Source of the DNA: Kiloniellaceae bacterium
GTDB taxonomy: Bacteria; Pseudomonadota; Alphaproteobacteria; Kiloniellales; Kiloniellaceae
Direction of reading: 5' to 3'
NCBI GenBank assembly: GCA_028280915.1
Contig: JANQKX010000072.1
Coordinates: forward strand, 1-12,020
Length of the DNA stretch: 12,020 bases
Shown: piece by piece, positions 1 to 7,569 of the stretch
Layout: each line of letters begins with the position of its first letter
How positions within the stretch are numbered: the stretch's first letter is position 1
The notes under the pieces: generated by a model
The model's database searches: none
What the model saw: only the letters and a program-made list of their open reading frames with translations
Told to the model about the DNA's origin: nothing
Program-made: the position numbers and the translations under genes

Positions 1-552
1 ATTGGAGCGGGCCCCCCGGCTGTGGGTGATGTCGCCGCAGATGGCCACCCGCAGGCCCTGCAGCCGGCCCAGGCGCCGGCGGATGGTCAGGGCGTCCAAG
101 AGGGCTTGGGTGGGATGCTCGTGGCTGCCGTCGCCCGCGTTGATGACCGCGCCGTTGACCTTCTCCGACAACAGGCTGACCGCGCCCGAATCCGGATGGC
201 GCACCACCAGCACATCGGGATGCATGGCGTTCAAGGTCATGGCGGTGTCGATCAGGGTCTCGCCCTTTTTGATCGACGACCAGGTGACGGACATGTTGAT
301 CACGTCCGCGCCCAGGCGCTTGGCCGCCAGTTCAAAAGAGGTGCGGGTGCGGGTGGAGTTTTCGAAGAAGAGGTTGATGACCGTGAGGCCGCTCAAAAGG
401 TCGCGCTTTTTGTCGGCCAGGCGATTGAGCTCGATATAGTCCTCTGAGAGGTCCAATAGATAGGTGATTTCCGCCGCGCTGAGACCTTCTATGCCCAGCA
501 GGTGGCCATGCGGATAGCCGAGTTCGTCCGTGCTCTTAAGAATCGCCGTCAT
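1..552 (-). CDS. pyrB: Aspartate carbamoyltransferase, catalytic chain (5' part, cut by window edge)
   Basis: This enzyme condenses carbamoyl phosphate with L-aspartate to carbamoyl-aspartate, the committed step of pyrimidine synthesis, in the cytosol. Only the N-terminal 184 codons are present; the family is usually about 310-320 residues, so the gene continues to the left of the window. The carbamoyl-phosphate loop S-T-R-T-R-T-S-F-E lies at about residues 66-74, the H-P-T-Q-A-L-L-D motif at about 146-153, and the G-D-I-x-H-S-R-x-A-R-S-N motif at the cut end, where G replaces the usual V after HSR. The ATG at 552 starts M-T-A-I-L-K and precedes the conserved HLLGIEGLSAAEI segment. No good Shine-Dalgarno is visible before it. 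It lies 58 bp after the CoA-transferase stop and may be co-transcribed with it. pyrC often follows pyrB, but that part is not in view. Family identification is firm. Confidence 0.93.
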   Translation of the reverse strand, partial: MTAILKSTDELGYPHGHLLGIEGLSAAEITYLLDLSEDYIELNRLADKKRDLLSGLTVINLFFENSTRTRTSFELAAKRLGADVINMSVTWSSIKKGETLIDTAMTLNAMHPDVLVVRHPDSGAVSLLSEKVNGAVINAGDGSHEHPTQALLDALTIRRRLGRLQGLRVAICGDITHSRGARSN

Positions 553-610
553 CAAAACGGGGTTATGGCATTAGCCCTTGGCCTTGGCAAGACGCCAGTG
601 GGGGCAAAAG

Positions 611-1840
611 TCAGATCACCTTGTCCGCGCGCAGGCGCGCCGCTTCCTCGGCAGTCATGCCGAGCAACTCGTCCAGGATCTCGTCGGTATGCTGGCCCAC
701 CGTGGGCGGGGCCTGGCGGTAGGTGACGGGGGTCTCGGAGAATTTGATGGGATTGCCGATCAGGGCCACCTTGCCTTTCTCGCAGCCGTCGAAGGGCATG
801 TCGATCTGCATGTCCCGGTGGCGTACCTGGGGGTCGTTGAAGACCTGTTCCAGATTGTTGACGGGACCGGCCGGCACGGCCAGCGCGGCCAGGCCGTCCA
901 GCCATTCCTGCAGGGTTTTTTGCCGGGTGACCTCGGGCAGAAGGGCATAGAGGGCCTCGCGGTTTTCCACGCGCAGGGAGTTGGTGACGAATCGGGGATC
1001 GTCGGCCAGCTCGGGCACCCCGGCGAAGGTGCAGAACTTGCGGAACTGACTGTCGTTGCCCACGGCCAGGATCAGGTGGCCGTCGGCGGCGGGCACCACC
1101 CGGTAGGGCACGATGTTGGGGTGTTCGTCGGCCTGGCGCGGCGGCACTTTGCCCGAGGTCAGATAGTTCAGGCCTTCGTTGATCAGCCAGGCGACCTGGG
1201 TATCCAGGAGGGCCAGGTCGATGTATTGGCCCTGTCCGGTTTGGCTGCGGTGGTGCAGGGCGGCCAGGATGGCGTTGCCGGCGTAAAGGCCGCAGACCAC
1301 GTCGGCGATGCCCACGCCCACCTTCATGGGGCTGCCTTCCTTTTCACCGGTCAGACTCATGATGCCGCCCATGCCTTGGGCCAGATAGTCGTAGCCCGCG
1401 CGGGAGGCATAGGGGCCGTTTTGCCCGAAGCCCGTGATGGAGCAGTAGATTAGGTGGGGGAACTCATCTTTCAGGTCAGCGTAGCTAAGGCCGTATTTGG
1501 CCAGGCCGCCGACCTTGAAGTTCTCGACCATGATATCGCACTGGGCGATCAGGCGCTTGGCCAAGGCTTGGCCCTCGGGCTGGGAAATGTCCAGGGAAAA
1601 GGAGCGCTTGTTACGGTTTGTGCAGAGATAATAGGCGCTTTGCTGGGTGTCCTTGCCTTCTTTGTCCTTGAGATAGGGCGGGCCCCATTTGCGGGTGTCG
1701 TCGCCTTGCCCCGCACGCTCGATCTTGATGATGTCGGCGCCCATGTCACCCAAAAGCTGGGTACAGGTGGGGCCGGCCAGAATGCGGGTCAGGTCGAAGA
1801 CACGAAGGCCTTTCAGGGGGGCGTGTTTGTCCGATGTCAT
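611..1840 (-). CDS. Class III CoA-transferase (CaiB/BaiF family, SUGCT-like)
   Basis: Class III CoA-transferases move CoA between carboxylic acids through an aspartyl-CoA anhydride. The 409-residue length is normal for the family. The N-terminal L-K-G-L-R-V-F-D-L-T-R-I-L-A-G-P segment (about 9-24) and the G-D-M-G-A-D-I-I-K-I-E motif (31-41) are typical. GDDTRKWGPP (46-55) and NRNKRSFSLD (75-84) also fit the family. D180, in G-I-A-D-V-V-C-G-L-Y-A, is the predicted catalytic aspartate. The overall pattern resembles the succinyl-CoA:glutarate CoA-transferase (SUGCT) branch more than formyl-CoA transferase, but the acid substrate cannot be read from sequence. An AAGGAA Shine-Dalgarno sits about 9 nt before the ATG. 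It lies between the glutamine amidotransferase gene (54 bp away) and pyrB (58 bp away) on the same strand. It has no obvious link to pyrimidine synthesis, so its place here is probably a lineage-specific insertion. Confidence 0.9.
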   Translation of the reverse strand: MTSDKHAPLKGLRVFDLTRILAGPTCTQLLGDMGADIIKIERAGQGDDTRKWGPPYLKDKEGKDTQQSAYYLCTNRNKRSFSLDISQPEGQALAKRLIAQCDIMVENFKVGGLAKYGLSYADLKDEFPHLIYCSITGFGQNGPYASRAGYDYLAQGMGGIMSLTGEKEGSPMKVGVGIADVVCGLYAGNAILAALHHRSQTGQGQYIDLALLDTQVAWLINEGLNYLTSGKVPPRQADEHPNIVPYRVVPAADGHLILAVGNDSQFRKFCTFAGVPELADDPRFVTNSLRVENREALYALLPEVTRQKTLQEWLDGLAALAVPAGPVNNLEQVFNDPQVRHRDMQIDMPFDGCEKGKVALIGNPIKFSETPVTYRQAPPTVGQHTDEILDELLGMTAEEAARLRADKVI

Positions 1841-1894
1841 GCTGCGCTGTTCCTTGGCGGCGCCGTCCCGTTCCCGGGTGAGGGGCCGCTGCCG

Positions 1895-2605
1895 TTACAA
1901 GAGGGCTTTAAATCCGTCGTAGATCCGCCGGGCCGATTGCTGAAAGCCGGCCATGTTGTCGTTCACCGCCTGGCTGAAGGCGGGCAGGGCATGGGCACCG
2001 ATGCTCTTTTCCAGCGCCGCTTTGTATTCGGGGATTTCCACCCAGAGGGGGACGGTCTCTTCCGTGACTTCCACGTGATACTGGATGCCGTAGGCGTTCC
2101 CGCCCACCCGCACGGCCTGGCAGGGGGACACGGGCGAGGAGGCCATGGTCGTGCCGCCCTCCGGTAGCTCGGTTACCTCGGCACTGTGCCATTGCAGGGC
2201 CATGAGGTCCCCGCCGTCCGGCCCGAACAGGGGGTCGGCCGCCCCGGCCTGGGTGAGGTTGATGGGGAGCACGCCCACTTCGCCCAGCGGCATGGGACTC
2301 ACCGTGCCGCCCAGGGCGTCGACCAGGAGCTGATGGCCCAGGCAAACGCCCAGGTACGGCATTTTGCGCTCCCACACCGCTTCGCGAATGGCCGCTTTTT
2401 CGGCCTTCAGCCAGGGGTGTTCGTCTTCCTGCCACACGTCCATGGGGCCGCCCATGGCCCAGAGGGCGTCATAGCCGTCCAGGTTGGGGATGGGTTCGCC
2501 CGCGTCCAGTTCCACCGCGTCCCAGGCGATGTTGTCGGCCGCCAGGAACTGGCGGAAAATGCCGGGGTGCTCTTCGGGGTGATGTTGAAAGACCAGGATT
2601 TTCAT
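1895..2605 (-). CDS. Class I glutamine amidotransferase domain protein (GMP synthase-like)
   Basis: A stand-alone class I glutamine amidotransferase of 236 residues. Such domains hydrolyse glutamine or a gamma-glutamyl substrate to release ammonia. The catalytic triad is visible: C88 in the nucleophile elbow G-V-C-L-G-H-Q, and H177 and E179 in G-I-Q-Y-H-V-E. V takes the place of the usual P between His and Glu. The oxyanion glycines appear in W-A-M-G-G-P-M at about 49-55. There is no fused synthetase domain and no obvious acceptor enzyme next to it, so the ammonia acceptor, or a gamma-glutamyl hydrolase role, is unknown. The start ATG overlaps the ruvX stop as ATGA, with AAGGTGA 9 nt upstream, which suggests translational coupling to ruvX. 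It is not guaA itself. Family confidence is high; function is open. Confidence 0.88.
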   Translation of the reverse strand: MKILVFQHHPEEHPGIFRQFLAADNIAWDAVELDAGEPIPNLDGYDALWAMGGPMDVWQEDEHPWLKAEKAAIREAVWERKMPYLGVCLGHQLLVDALGGTVSPMPLGEVGVLPINLTQAGAADPLFGPDGGDLMALQWHSAEVTELPEGGTTMASSPVSPCQAVRVGGNAYGIQYHVEVTEETVPLWVEIPEYKAALEKSIGAHALPAFSQAVNDNMAGFQQSARRIYDGFKALL

Positions 2606-3090
2606 GACTGTGGTTCACCTTGTTGTGCCAGGGCATCAAGCGCACCCTGGAGAATATAGGCTGCGGCCATTTTGTCCACCACGTGAGTGCGGCGCCGGCG
2701 CGTCATGTCGGCTTCCTCGATCAGGAACCGCTCCACCGCCCGGGTGGAGAGGCGCTCGTCCCAAAAGGCGATGGGGCCGGTAAAGCCGGAGAGGTTTTTC
2801 AGATTGCGGGCGAACTGCCGCACCGACTGGCAGCGCGGGCCCTCGCTGCCGTCCATGTTGATGGGCAGGCCCAGGATCAAGGCCACGGCCTCGCGCTCGG
2901 TGGAGATCTGCCGCAGGGCGGCGGCGTCCTGGGTGAACTTCTTGCGCCAAATGGTCTCCAGGGGCGAGGCCACCCGGCGGTCCCGGTCGGAGATGGCCAA
3001 GCCGATGGTGCGCTCGCCCAGATCCAGGCCCAGCAGCCGGCCCCTTGGGGGCAGAAGGTCCGCCAGTTGTGCCAGTGTGGTGTCGCTCAC
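2602..3090 (-). CDS. ruvX: Putative pre-16S rRNA nuclease / Holliday junction resolvase-like protein (YqgF/RuvX)
   Basis: YqgF-family nucleases have an RNase H-like fold and are implicated in 16S rRNA 5'-end maturation and possibly in recombination. The protein has 162 residues, within the family range. The first acidic motif, G-L-D-L-G-E-R-T-I-G-L-A-I-S-D, lies at 21-35 with D23. I-L-G-L-P-I-N-M-D-G (72-81) is the conserved central motif. W-D-E-R-L-S-T (110-116) and V-D-K-M-A-A-A-Y-I-L (138-147, D139) supply the other acidic residues. Translation starts at a GTG (3088-3090), with GAGGGG 5 nt upstream. It is the first gene of the leftward run and divergent from gatC. The downstream amidotransferase overlaps it by 4 nt. 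Confidence 0.93.
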   Translation of the reverse strand: MSDTTLAQLADLLPPRGRLLGLDLGERTIGLAISDRDRRVASPLETIWRKKFTQDAAALRQISTEREAVALILGLPINMDGSEGPRCQSVRQFARNLKNLSGFTGPIAFWDERLSTRAVERFLIEEADMTRRRRTHVVDKMAAAYILQGALDALAQQGEPQS

Positions 3091-3313
3091 GGAAACCCCT
3101 CAGCCCAAATTAATCGCCCGGCGGCGCTGATTGCCGCGGCTGGAAAGTTGCAGTGCCTTTTGGCCGGTGGTACTTTCCCGGCCCGTTTCGCTGGCGGGAG
3201 CCGGAAAGGGTGCCTGCGTCCCGTGAAGTCTTTATTGATCTTTCGGCGGGAGCGCAATAACTGGACGCTAACCAAGACCATACAACCAAGACCAATCGAG
3301 GAAGTTTCGAGCC
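3091..3313. promoter_or_regulatory. Divergent intergenic region between ruvX and gatC
   Basis: This 223-bp stretch holds no gene and should carry the promoters of both transcription units. Three structures are visible. A 7-bp inverted repeat GGAAAGT/ACTTTCC lies at 3142-3148 and 3172-3178. Just after it is an imperfect G+C-rich hairpin (CCGGCCCG against CGGGaGCCGG, about 3178-3203). An exact 11-bp direct repeat AACCAAGACCA occurs at 3270-3280 and 3284-3294, directly before the gatC Shine-Dalgarno GAGGAAG (3298-3304). TTGATC at 3235 could be a -35 box for gatC, but I see no convincing -10 at the right distance. Assigning promoters here is inference. Confidence 0.45.
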
Positions 3314-3601
3314 ATGTCGGTGGACCAAGAAACCGTGGCAAAAATCGCCAGCCTGGCGCGTATCCGTGTGGATGAAGATCAGCAAGTCGCCCTGGCCGGC
3401 GAGTTGTCGAACATCCTGGAATGGATCGAGCTGCTGAATGAGTTGGAGACCGAGGGTGTCCGACCCTTGACCTCCGTGGTGGAGATGACCGCGCCCCAGC
3501 GGGACGACGTGGTGACCGACGGCGACCGGGTCGACGATATCATCGCCAACGCGCCCGATCCGGCGAACAGCTTTTTTGCCGTCCCCAAAGTGGTTGAGTG
3601 A
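3314..3601 (+). CDS. gatC: Asp-tRNA(Asn)/Glu-tRNA(Gln) amidotransferase subunit C
   Basis: GatC is the small scaffold subunit that clamps GatA to GatB in the GatCAB complex, which converts mischarged Glu-tRNA(Gln), and in many bacteria Asp-tRNA(Asn), to the correct aminoacyl-tRNA. The 95-residue length is standard. Family features are E-T-V-A-K-I-A-S-L-A-R-I near the start, the helix L-S-N-I-L-E-W-I-E-L-L-N-E-L at about 31-44, V-R-P-L-T-S-V at about 49-55 and a C-terminal F-F-A-V-P-K-V-V-E. The ATG has GAGGAAG 9 nt upstream. It is the first gene of gatC-gatA-gatB, and its presence implies that the organism uses the indirect transamidation route. Confidence 0.95.
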   Translation: MSVDQETVAKIASLARIRVDEDQQVALAGELSNILEWIELLNELETEGVRPLTSVVEMTAPQRDDVVTDGDRVDDIIANAPDPANSFFAVPKVVE

Positions 3602-3609
3602 GCCTTGTC

Positions 3610-5091
3610 ATGAGCGAGATCACCCGATTGAGCCTGTCCCAGGCCCGTGACCGTTTGCAAGCCGGTGAGTTGTCGTCCAAGGAACTGACCGAGGAGATGA
3701 TCGCCGCGGTGACGGCGGCGCGGCCCTTGAATGCCTTTATCACCGAAACGCCCGAGCGGGCGCTGGAGATGGCGCAAGCCTCAGACGCCAGGCGCGCGGC
3801 CGGTGAAGAGGTGGGTGTGCTGGAGGGCCTGCCCATTGCCATCAAGGATTTGTTTTGCACCCAGGGTGTGCTGACCACGGCGGGCTCTCACATCCTGGAC
3901 GGTTTTCATCCCACCTATGAGTCCACGGTGACCGCCAACTTGTGGCGCGCCGGCGCGGTGATGCTGGGCAAGACCAACCTGGACGAGTTCGCCATGGGCT
4001 CGTCCAACATGACCAGCTATTACGGCAACGTGATCAATCCCTGGCGCCGGCGGGACGATGATACGCCGTTGGTGCCGGGCGGGTCTTCCGGCGGCTCTGC
4101 CGCCGCGGTGGCGGCGCGCTGCGCTTTCGGGGCCACGGGAACGGACACGGGCGGCTCCATCCGCCAGCCCGGCGCCTTTGCCGGCATCGTGGGCATGAAA
4201 CCCACCTACGGGCGCTGCTCCCGCTGGGGCGTGGTGGCCTTTGCGTCCTCCCTGGATCAGGCCGGCCCCATGACCCGCACGGTGCGGGACGCGGCCATCA
4301 TGCTGGAAGCCATGGCCGGTTACGACCCCAAGGACTCCACCTCGGTCAACCGGCCGGTCCCCTCCTACGAAGCGGCCATGACTGGCGACATTCGCGGGCT
4401 CAAGGTGGGCATCCCCAAGGAGTACCGGGTCGAGGGCATGCCCGAGGCCATCGAGGCCTTGTGGCATCAGGGCATGGAATGGCTGAAGGCGGCCGGGGCG
4501 CAACCGGTGGATATCTCCTTGCCCCATACCAAGTACGCCTTGCCCACCTACTATATCGTGGCGCCGGCCGAGGCCTCCTCCAATCTGGCCCGCTATGACG
4601 GTGTGCGCTATGGCCTACGGGTACCGGCGGACAGCCTGGACGAGATGTACGAGATGACCCGCGGCGAAGGCTTCGGCGCCGAGGTCAAGCGCCGGGTGCT
4701 GATCGGCACCTATGTGCTGTCGGCCGGCTACTACGATGCCTACTACAACAAGGCCCGGCGGGTCCGCACTCTGATTGCCCAGGACTTCGCCAAGGCCTTT
4801 GAAGAGGTGGATGTGATCCTGACTCCCACGGCGCCGTCCGCTGCTTTTGGCATGGGCGAAAAGATGGACGATCCCGTTGCCATGTACCTTAACGACGTTT
4901 TCACCGTGCCCGCGTCCCTGGCGGGTCTGCCGGGTATCTCCGTGCCCGGCGGGCTGTCGCCCGAGGGGCTGCCCCTGGGGTTGCAATTGATCACCGGCGC
5001 CTTTGAAGAGGAAAAACTGTTCCGGGCCGCCGGTGTTTTGGAAACGGCGGCCGGGTTTGAGGCCTTGCCCAAGTTTTTGGCGGGAGAGTGA
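3610..5091 (+). CDS. gatA: Asp-tRNA(Asn)/Glu-tRNA(Gln) amidotransferase subunit A
   Basis: GatA is the glutaminase subunit of GatCAB and belongs to the amidase-signature family; it releases ammonia that is channelled to GatB. The Ser-cisSer-Lys triad is visible as K79 (P-I-A-I-K-D-L-F), S159 (P-G-G-S-S-G-G-S) and S183 (T-D-T-G-G-S-I-R-Q-P), with the spacing known for the family. The length of 493 residues from ATG 3610 is normal. The frame stays open to a GTG at 3598 that would overlap the gatC stop as GTGA and add four residues (M-S-L-V). I prefer ATG 3610 because M-S-E-I-T-R-L matches usual GatA N-termini and GAGTGAG lies about 8 nt before it, but the GTG is possible. gatB follows 3 nt after the stop, so the operon is tightly packed. 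Confidence 0.96.
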   Translation: MSEITRLSLSQARDRLQAGELSSKELTEEMIAAVTAARPLNAFITETPERALEMAQASDARRAAGEEVGVLEGLPIAIKDLFCTQGVLTTAGSHILDGFHPTYESTVTANLWRAGAVMLGKTNLDEFAMGSSNMTSYYGNVINPWRRRDDDTPLVPGGSSGGSAAAVAARCAFGATGTDTGGSIRQPGAFAGIVGMKPTYGRCSRWGVVAFASSLDQAGPMTRTVRDAAIMLEAMAGYDPKDSTSVNRPVPSYEAAMTGDIRGLKVGIPKEYRVEGMPEAIEALWHQGMEWLKAAGAQPVDISLPHTKYALPTYYIVAPAEASSNLARYDGVRYGLRVPADSLDEMYEMTRGEGFGAEVKRRVLIGTYVLSAGYYDAYYNKARRVRTLIAQDFAKAFEEVDVILTPTAPSAAFGMGEKMDDPVAMYLNDVFTVPASLAGLPGISVPGGLSPEGLPLGLQLITGAFEEEKLFRAAGVLETAAGFEALPKFLAGE

Positions 5092-5094
5092 GCC

Positions 5095-6639
5095 ATGACC
5101 GAAAGCGCGACAGCAACCGCCCCCAGTGACTCGACTAGCAGTCACTCGACTACCGGTCACCTGGTCAAGGGTAAGACCGGCCCGTGGGAAGTGGTGATCG
5201 GCCTGGAGGTCCATGCCCAGGTGGTGTCCCATTCCAAACTGTTCTCCGGCGCGGCGACCGCCTTTGGCGCCGAGCCCAACGCCCAGGTGTCCCTGGTGGA
5301 CGCGGCCATGCCCGGCATGCTGCCCGTGCTCAACCGGGTGGCGGTGGAGCAGGCGGTCAAGACGGGCCTGGGCCTGAACGCCCGGATCAATCTGCACTCG
5401 GTCTTCGAGCGCAAGAATTACTTCTACGCCGACCTGCCCCAGGGCTATCAGATTTCCCAATATCTGCAGCCCATCGTGGGGGAGGGGTACATCGACCTGG
5501 ATCTGCCCGACGGCGAAACCCGTCGGGTTGAGATCGAGCGTCTGCACTTGGAACAGGACGCGGGCAAGTCGATCCACGATCAGCATCCCAGCAAGTCCTA
5601 TATCGACCTGAACCGCTCCGGCGTGATTCTGATGGAGATCGTCTCCAAGCCGGACATGCGCACGGGCGAGGAGGCGGCGGCCTATCTGCGCAAGCTGCGG
5701 TCCATCTTGCGCTATTTGGGAACCTGTGACGGAAACATGGAGCAGGGCTCCCTCAGGGCGGACGTGAACCTCTCCGTGCGGCGCCCGGGCGAGGCCTTGG
5801 GGACGCGCACGGAAACCAAGAACCTGAACTCCCTGCGCTTCATTCAGCAAGCGGTGGAAGCGGAAACCAAGCGGCAAATCGACCTCTTGGAAAAGGGCGG
5901 GCAGGTGGTTCAGGAAACCCGCCTGTTCGACGGGGCGACGGGCAAGAGCCGGTCCATGCGCTCCAAGGAGGAAGCCCACGACTACCGCTATTTCCCCGAC
6001 CCCGATCTTTTGCCCTTGGATTTGGACCAAGGCTGGGTCGACGAGATCAAGGCGGCCCTGCCCGAGCTGCCCGACGCGAAGAAGGCCCGCTTCGAGGACG
6101 CCTTCGGCCTGAGTGCCTATAACGCGGGCATCCTGGTGGCCGAAAAGGAAACCGCCGATTACTTCGAAGCGCTGATCGCCATCGCGGCCGAAGGGGCCAA
6201 ACGGCCCAAGGAAGAGGTGGCGGTCAAATGCGGCAACTGGGTGACGGGCGAGCTCTTCGGCGCCTTGAACAAGGCCGGGCTCACCATCGACGAAAGCCCC
6301 TTGAGCGCTGAGGCGCTGGCCGGTTTGATCAAGCTGGAACTGGACGGAACACTCTCCGGCCGGATCGCCAAGGAGGTGTTTTTTGCCATGTGGGACACGG
6401 GCAAGCCGGCCGAGGCGATCGTGGAGGAGAAGGGCCTCAAGCAAATCAGCGACACCGGCGCCTTGGAAGCCATCGTAGATGACATCGTGGCGCAAAACCC
6501 GGAACAGACCGAGCAGTACCGGGGCGGCAATCAAAAGGTCCTTGGGTGGTTCGTAGGGCAAATCATGAAGGCGACCAAGGGCCAGGCCAACCCGGGCGTG
6601 GTGAACAAAATCCTGCGCGCCAAGCTGGACGCCGACTAA
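5095..6639 (+). CDS. gatB: Asp-tRNA(Asn)/Glu-tRNA(Gln) amidotransferase subunit B
   Basis: GatB binds the mischarged tRNA, activates its acyl side chain with ATP and performs the amidation with ammonia from GatA. The catalytic domain begins with W-E-V-V-I-G-L-E-V-H-A-Q at about 31-42. It includes K-N-Y-F-Y-A-D-L-P-Q-G-Y-Q at 107-119 and D-Y-R-Y-F-P-D-P-D-L at about 296-305. The C-terminal YqeY-like tRNA-binding domain ends with L-G-W-F-V-G-Q-I-M-K-A-T-K-G-Q-A-N-P. The 514 residues are slightly more than the common 475-500, owing to an N-terminal extension of about 30 residues rich in Ser, Thr and Ala, part of which is encoded by a 15-bp tandem repeat. GGGAGAG just before ATG 5095 is a good Shine-Dalgarno. 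A downstream start cannot be excluded, because the extension is not part of the fold. Confidence 0.95.
   Translation: MTESATATAPSDSTSSHSTTGHLVKGKTGPWEVVIGLEVHAQVVSHSKLFSGAATAFGAEPNAQVSLVDAAMPGMLPVLNRVAVEQAVKTGLGLNARINLHSVFERKNYFYADLPQGYQISQYLQPIVGEGYIDLDLPDGETRRVEIERLHLEQDAGKSIHDQHPSKSYIDLNRSGVILMEIVSKPDMRTGEEAAAYLRKLRSILRYLGTCDGNMEQGSLRADVNLSVRRPGEALGTRTETKNLNSLRFIQQAVEAETKRQIDLLEKGGQVVQETRLFDGATGKSRSMRSKEEAHDYRYFPDPDLLPLDLDQGWVDEIKAALPELPDAKKARFEDAFGLSAYNAGILVAEKETADYFEALIAIAAEGAKRPKEEVAVKCGNWVTGELFGALNKAGLTIDESPLSAEALAGLIKLELDGTLSGRIAKEVFFAMWDTGKPAEAIVEEKGLKQISDTGALEAIVDDIVAQNPEQTEQYRGGNQKVLGWFVGQIMKATKGQANPGVVNKILRAKLDAD
5126..5161 (+). repeat. 15-bp tandem repeat inside the gatB N-terminal extension
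   Basis: Two imperfect 15-bp units, GTGACTCGACTAGCA (5126-5140) and GTCACTCGACTACCG (5141-5155), are followed by a partial third unit GTCACC. They are in frame and encode two similar Ser/Thr-rich pentapeptides followed by a partial third in the non-conserved N-terminus of GatB. The likely origin is slippage duplication in a segment under weak constraint. Confidence 0.7.
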
Positions 6640-6768
6640 AAGTACCGAGGCGGTGGGGGTTAAGAGCGGGCTTTAAGAACGTCCGTCAAAATCGCCCGAT
6701 GTGTTCGGAATTGCCCTGTGGCACCGGGATCTTGCCTCTCACCCTGCTGTCAATTTTGAGCAAACAAA

Positions 6769-6807
6769 AAAAGGGCGACGGCACTTGAGCGGTGCTGTCG
6801 CCCTTTT
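6769..6807. terminator. Bidirectional intrinsic terminator between gatB and the RAYT gene
   Basis: A 16-bp stem (left arm 6769-6784, right arm 6792-6807) closes on a 7-nt loop TTGAGCG. All pairs are Watson-Crick except one G.T wobble, and the core is GGGCGAC/GTCGCCC. On the plus strand the stem ends in TTTTAT. On the minus strand it runs into about seven T residues followed by G-T-T-T-G. It can therefore end both the gat operon, 130 bp after gatB, and the convergent RAYT transcript, 70 bp after its stop. The DNA between gatB and the hairpin (6640-6768) shows no gene. Confidence 0.88.
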
Positions 6808-6877
6808 ATGAGAGGTACCGGTGTTGCCCCTGCCAAATTCAACAGCGCCGCCACACCTTTGTGACCCGTTTTTGGCT

Positions 6878-7540
6878 TCAGCCGTTTTTGGGTTTGGGTC
6901 CCCGTTTTTGCGGCGCTAGTGTTCGATCTAACTTTTCCTCAAGGCGCTTGACGAAAGCCGGCTTGCCCAGGGGCCGGCCCGTGCGGCTGTGGCTGCGCAA
7001 GCGTTCGATGTCCTCTTCGGAGATGCCTTCCTTCAGGAACTCGCTCCAGTCGGGCACCTTTTTCATCAAGGGTGCCACCTTGACCAGGGCATCGTCCTCG
7101 CCTTTCAAGTGGGCCTTGGCGCTGGACCAGCGATAGGTGCGCCCGGATCGGGCGATGCCTTCGATGACCGGGTTCAGCTCCACATACTTCACGGCCTTTA
7201 AAAGGCTGGGCGGGTCCATGGGAAAGGACGCGAAGCGGCCTTGCCATAAGAATCCTGACCATCCGTTCAAATCATTGACCCGTCGCGTATAGCGCCGATG
7301 GGCTTCACCCACGGCCCGCGCCAAACCATCGTAGGTTTTCGGGGTCGCGATCAAATGAACGTGATTGGGCATCAAACAGTATGCCAGAATGGTCACCCGG
7401 CACCGGGCACACCACTCGGCCATGGTTTCGAGATAGGCCTTATAGTCGGCCGGCTCGAAAAAGGTGTCTTGGTCCCGGTTGCCCCGTTGAATAATATAGT
7501 GGGGAACGTTGGGGACGACCACTCGTGCTAATCTTGCCAT
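6878..7540 (-). CDS. REP-associated tyrosine transposase (RAYT), Y1/HUH family
   Basis: RAYTs are domesticated, IS200/IS605-like single-strand DNA transposases thought to act on repetitive extragenic palindromes. This 220-residue protein has the N-terminal M-A-R-L-A-R-V-V-V-P-N-V-P-H and the R-G-N-R-D-Q motif (19-24). The metal-binding HUH motif is P-N-H-V-H-L-I, with H60 and H62. The predicted catalytic Tyr is Y119 in V-K-Y-V-E-L-N-P-V. The tail contains the RAYT-type T-G-R-P-L-G (about 187-192) and a basic R-G-P-K-P-K end. The ORF is intact and all expected catalytic residues are present. The start at ATG 7540 is supported by the conserved N-terminus; the Shine-Dalgarno is poor, with GGAG about 25 nt away. 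It is alone, with no TnpB or IS ends, and converges on gatB across a shared terminator. Its DNA targets are unknown. Confidence 0.88.
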   Translation of the reverse strand: MARLARVVVPNVPHYIIQRGNRDQDTFFEPADYKAYLETMAEWCARCRVTILAYCLMPNHVHLIATPKTYDGLARAVGEAHRRYTRRVNDLNGWSGFLWQGRFASFPMDPPSLLKAVKYVELNPVIEGIARSGRTYRWSSAKAHLKGEDDALVKVAPLMKKVPDWSEFLKEGISEEDIERLRSHSRTGRPLGKPAFVKRLEEKLDRTLAPQKRGPKPKNG

Positions 7541-7569
7541 GATTTCAATCTACCCGAATAATTGCTCCT

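Noticed and set aside
578..2167. Long plus-strand frames opposite the CoA-transferase and amidotransferase genes
   Set aside because: The minus-strand proteins have complete catalytic motifs; the plus frames have composition typical of shadows and no recognisable motif.
3091..3313. Possible RNA gene or riboswitch in the ruvX-gatC spacer
   Set aside because: The hairpins are short and imperfect, and I see no known riboswitch core or tRNA-like fold; recorded only as a regulatory region.
4615..6561. A 648-codon open frame on the minus strand across gatA and gatB
   Set aside because: It is antisense to two certain genes, rich in Gly, His, Gln and Val as expected from mirrored GC-rich codons, and shows no domain. 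High GC makes stop codons rare in such frames.
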